This document shows, in pieces, positions 14,097 through 15,258 of a DNA stretch of 15,258 nucleotides. The translations under genes and the position numbers were made by a program. How positions within the stretch are numbered: the stretch's first letter is position 1; the number at the start of each line of letters is the position of its first letter. Below the pieces are notes generated by a model. It was not told the DNA's origin. It saw only the letters and a list, made by a program, of their open reading frames with translations, and did not search any database. Source of the DNA: Puniceicoccales bacterium (lineage in GTDB: Bacteria > Verrucomicrobiota > Verrucomicrobiia > Opitutales > UBA953); the NCBI GenBank assembly GCA_031289285.1, contig JAITPT010000135.1:1-15258 (forward strand), in the 5' to 3' direction.

Positions 14097-15188
14097 TCAC
14101 AGGATTGTGCCAGAACTTAACTGCCGTGCCAGCGCGACAGCGTTCTTCCAACTCGCCAGAGACGCGACGCCGCGCCCCGCCAAAGCGTAGGCAGTGCCGT
14201 GGTCGGGACTTGTCCGCAGCCAAGGCAAACCGAGCGTGAGATTTACACTTTGGTCGAACTCCACAGTCTTCAAAGGCGCAAGCCCTTGGTCGTGATAAAG
14301 CGCGACAACCACATCGAACTCGCCGCAAAGATGCCGGTGAAAAACCGTGTCCCCGGGCAAACACTCCGAGAGCCTCGGGTAGCGCACACGCAGTTTGTCG
14401 AGAACAGGGTTGATGCGGTCTCGCTCCTCCGCGCCAAGAAGCCCGCCCTCGCCCGCATGAGGGTTGAGACCACAAACAGCAATGCGCACCGCCGTCTCAG
14501 CCAAAACCGCTGTCTCAGCCAAAACCGCCGACGCCGCCAAGACCGGCACCGCAGTTTTGCGTGCGAGAAAATCCGCCGCTGCCACCGTCCGCTCCAAAAG
14601 TTCCGGCGTGAGTGCCGCCGACACCTCCGTCAGCGGGATATGCCAAGTCGCCAGCGCAACCTTCATTCGCCCGCCCGCAAACGCCATCACTGCCCGCGCC
14701 GTGCCCTCGCCCCAACGCGCCTCAAAAAACTCCGTCTGCCCAGGATACGGATAACCCACCCGCGCCAGCCTCGCCTTGTTGACCGGCCCCGTGACCACCG
14801 CCCGAAACCGCCCGCTCTTGCACCCCGCTGCCCCCGCCTCCAACGCCGCCCACGCGACACGCTGCCCAGCGTCGTCTGGCTGACCGGGCACCGCAGAAAA
14901 ATCTGCCTCGCCGACCGCCTCGCCGTGGACATCCAGCGTGTCGAGCCAGCGGCGCGGCCCCACCGCCACCACCCCGCGCCGGTTCTCCGGCGACTCCGCC
15001 AGCCAACGCCCAATAATCTCCGGCCCGACCCCCGCAGGGTCGCCGCAAAGAAGCGCGAGCGGGAGATTTGTCGCCGCGTGTTTTTCGGCGGCGCGATCGG
15101 CAGCGACGGCGGCGGCGTGGCTGTCGGCGCAGTTGTCGGCATGGTTCTCAGCGGGCATCCCCAAAAACTTGCGCCGCCGCTCCTGCAT
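14097..15188 (-). CDS. pdxA: 4-hydroxythreonine-4-phosphate dehydrogenase PdxA
   Basis: PdxA oxidises 4-phosphohydroxy-threonine with NAD in pyridoxal phosphate synthesis. From the ATG at 15188 the protein has 363 residues. Motifs: GDPAGVGPEI (49-58), VVTGPVNKA (131-139), PGQTEFFEA (149-157), WHIPL with metal ligand His183, LNPHAGEGG with His244, YHDQGLAPLK with His299, and LPWLRTSPDHGTAY near the end. The three metal His residues are kept. The position that is His in E. coli (GHTE) is Gln151 here. The His183-His244 gap is longer than in E. coli, partly from an AVLAET repeat. Homology starts only at about residue 42; the preceding Ala/His/Asp-rich head (11-40) is unusual, so a later start, such as ATG 15158, is possible. 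No partner gene is nearby. Confidence 0.95.
   Translation of the reverse strand: MQERRRKFLGMPAENHADNCADSHAAAVAADRAAEKHAATNLPLALLCGDPAGVGPEIIGRWLAESPENRRGVVAVGPRRWLDTLDVHGEAVGEADFSAVPGQPDDAGQRVAWAALEAGAAGCKSGRFRAVVTGPVNKARLARVGYPYPGQTEFFEARWGEGTARAVMAFAGGRMKVALATWHIPLTEVSAALTPELLERTVAAADFLARKTAVPVLAASAVLAETAVLAETAVRIAVCGLNPHAGEGGLLGAEERDRINPVLDKLRVRYPRLSECLPGDTVFHRHLCGEFDVVVALYHDQGLAPLKTVEFDQSVNLTLGLPWLRTSPDHGTAYALAGRGVASLASWKNAVALARQLSSGTIL
14491..14544. repeat. Three 18-bp units inside pdxA
   Basis: GCYGTCTCAGCCAAAACC occurs at 14491-14508 and 14509-14526; a diverged third copy is at 14527-14544. On the minus strand they encode VLAASA, VLAETA, VLAETA, an in-frame expansion between two conserved PdxA blocks. 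Confidence 0.8.
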
Positions 15189-15205
15189 TGGAAACAGAAA
15201 AAAAT

Positions 15206-15256
15206 CTCCTCCCTCCCCTCTCCCTCCCTCCCTCCCCTTCCCCCTCCCCACCGCCC
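15206..15256 (-). promoter_or_regulatory. G-rich purine tract upstream of pdxA, G-quadruplex candidate
   Basis: The plus strand is a C/T tract with nine runs of three or more C between 15211 and 15256, mostly separated by 1-3 nt. The pdxA coding strand therefore carries nine G-runs ending about 20 nt before the ATG at 15188, more than the four needed for a G-quadruplex. The GGAGG-like parts are too far from the ATG for normal Shine-Dalgarno spacing. Confidence 0.65.
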
Positions 15257-15258
15257 TT

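Overview
The window looks like chromosomal DNA of a GC-rich, Gram-negative member of the Verrucomicrobiota, perhaps the Opitutales. The main reason is a five-gene minus-strand block at 1-5640. Its order, membrane topology and product types match the Amuc_1098 to Amuc_1102 pilus locus known from Akkermansia muciniphila. Several leaders lack a Shine-Dalgarno sequence, and many proteins carry Ala/Pro/Thr-rich linkers. The order-level placement is inference.

Layout. (1) 1-5640, minus strand: a type IV pilus-like envelope complex. In transcription order it has an Amuc_1102-like secreted protein, a PilM-like actin-fold ATPase fused to a PilN-like membrane part, an Amuc_1100-like PilO-type protein, an Amuc_1099-like protein and the start of an Amuc_1098-like outer-membrane secretin, cut by the window edge. 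(2) 5855-7372, plus strand, divergent: an HtrA/DegP-type periplasmic protease followed by three hairpins, the last a textbook terminator. (3) 7577-11625, plus strand: agmatine deiminase (aguA), epoxyqueuosine reductase (queG) and the amidotransferase subunit gatB. The aguA-queG gap is filled with a large inverted repeat built of GTGGAC 9-mers and a 7/23-bp tandem repeat. (4) 11666-13226, minus strand: an outer-membrane beta-barrel-like protein and a small lipoprotein, separated by a long hairpin terminator. (5) 13306-13575, plus strand: a small XRE-type repressor divergent from the lipoprotein; the shared promoter region holds an 18-bp perfect AT palindrome and a second dyad. (6) 13576-14096: no convincing gene; tandem copies of a roughly 158-bp repeat carrying a REP-like palindrome. 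(7) 14097-15188, minus strand: pdxA (vitamin B6 synthesis), preceded by a very G-rich purine tract on its coding strand that could form a G-quadruplex.

How it fits together. The pilus block is a cell-envelope machine (cytoplasmic PilM, inner-membrane N/O/P-like parts, outer-membrane secretin). The divergent DegP-like protease could serve envelope quality control, but only proximity links them. aguA, queG, gatB and pdxA are housekeeping metabolic or translation genes without their usual partners nearby. The XRE/lipoprotein pair looks like a small self-contained regulated unit.

Nothing here is clearly a wholly new system. The most notable items are the pilus block with its PilM-PilN fusion and the long Pro/Ala insert in the Amuc_1100-like protein, the CA/CAA-rich leaders without Shine-Dalgarno, the palindromic divergent promoter, the repeat arrays and the G-rich pdxA leader. 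No tRNA, rRNA, CRISPR array, transposase or integrase gene was recognised.
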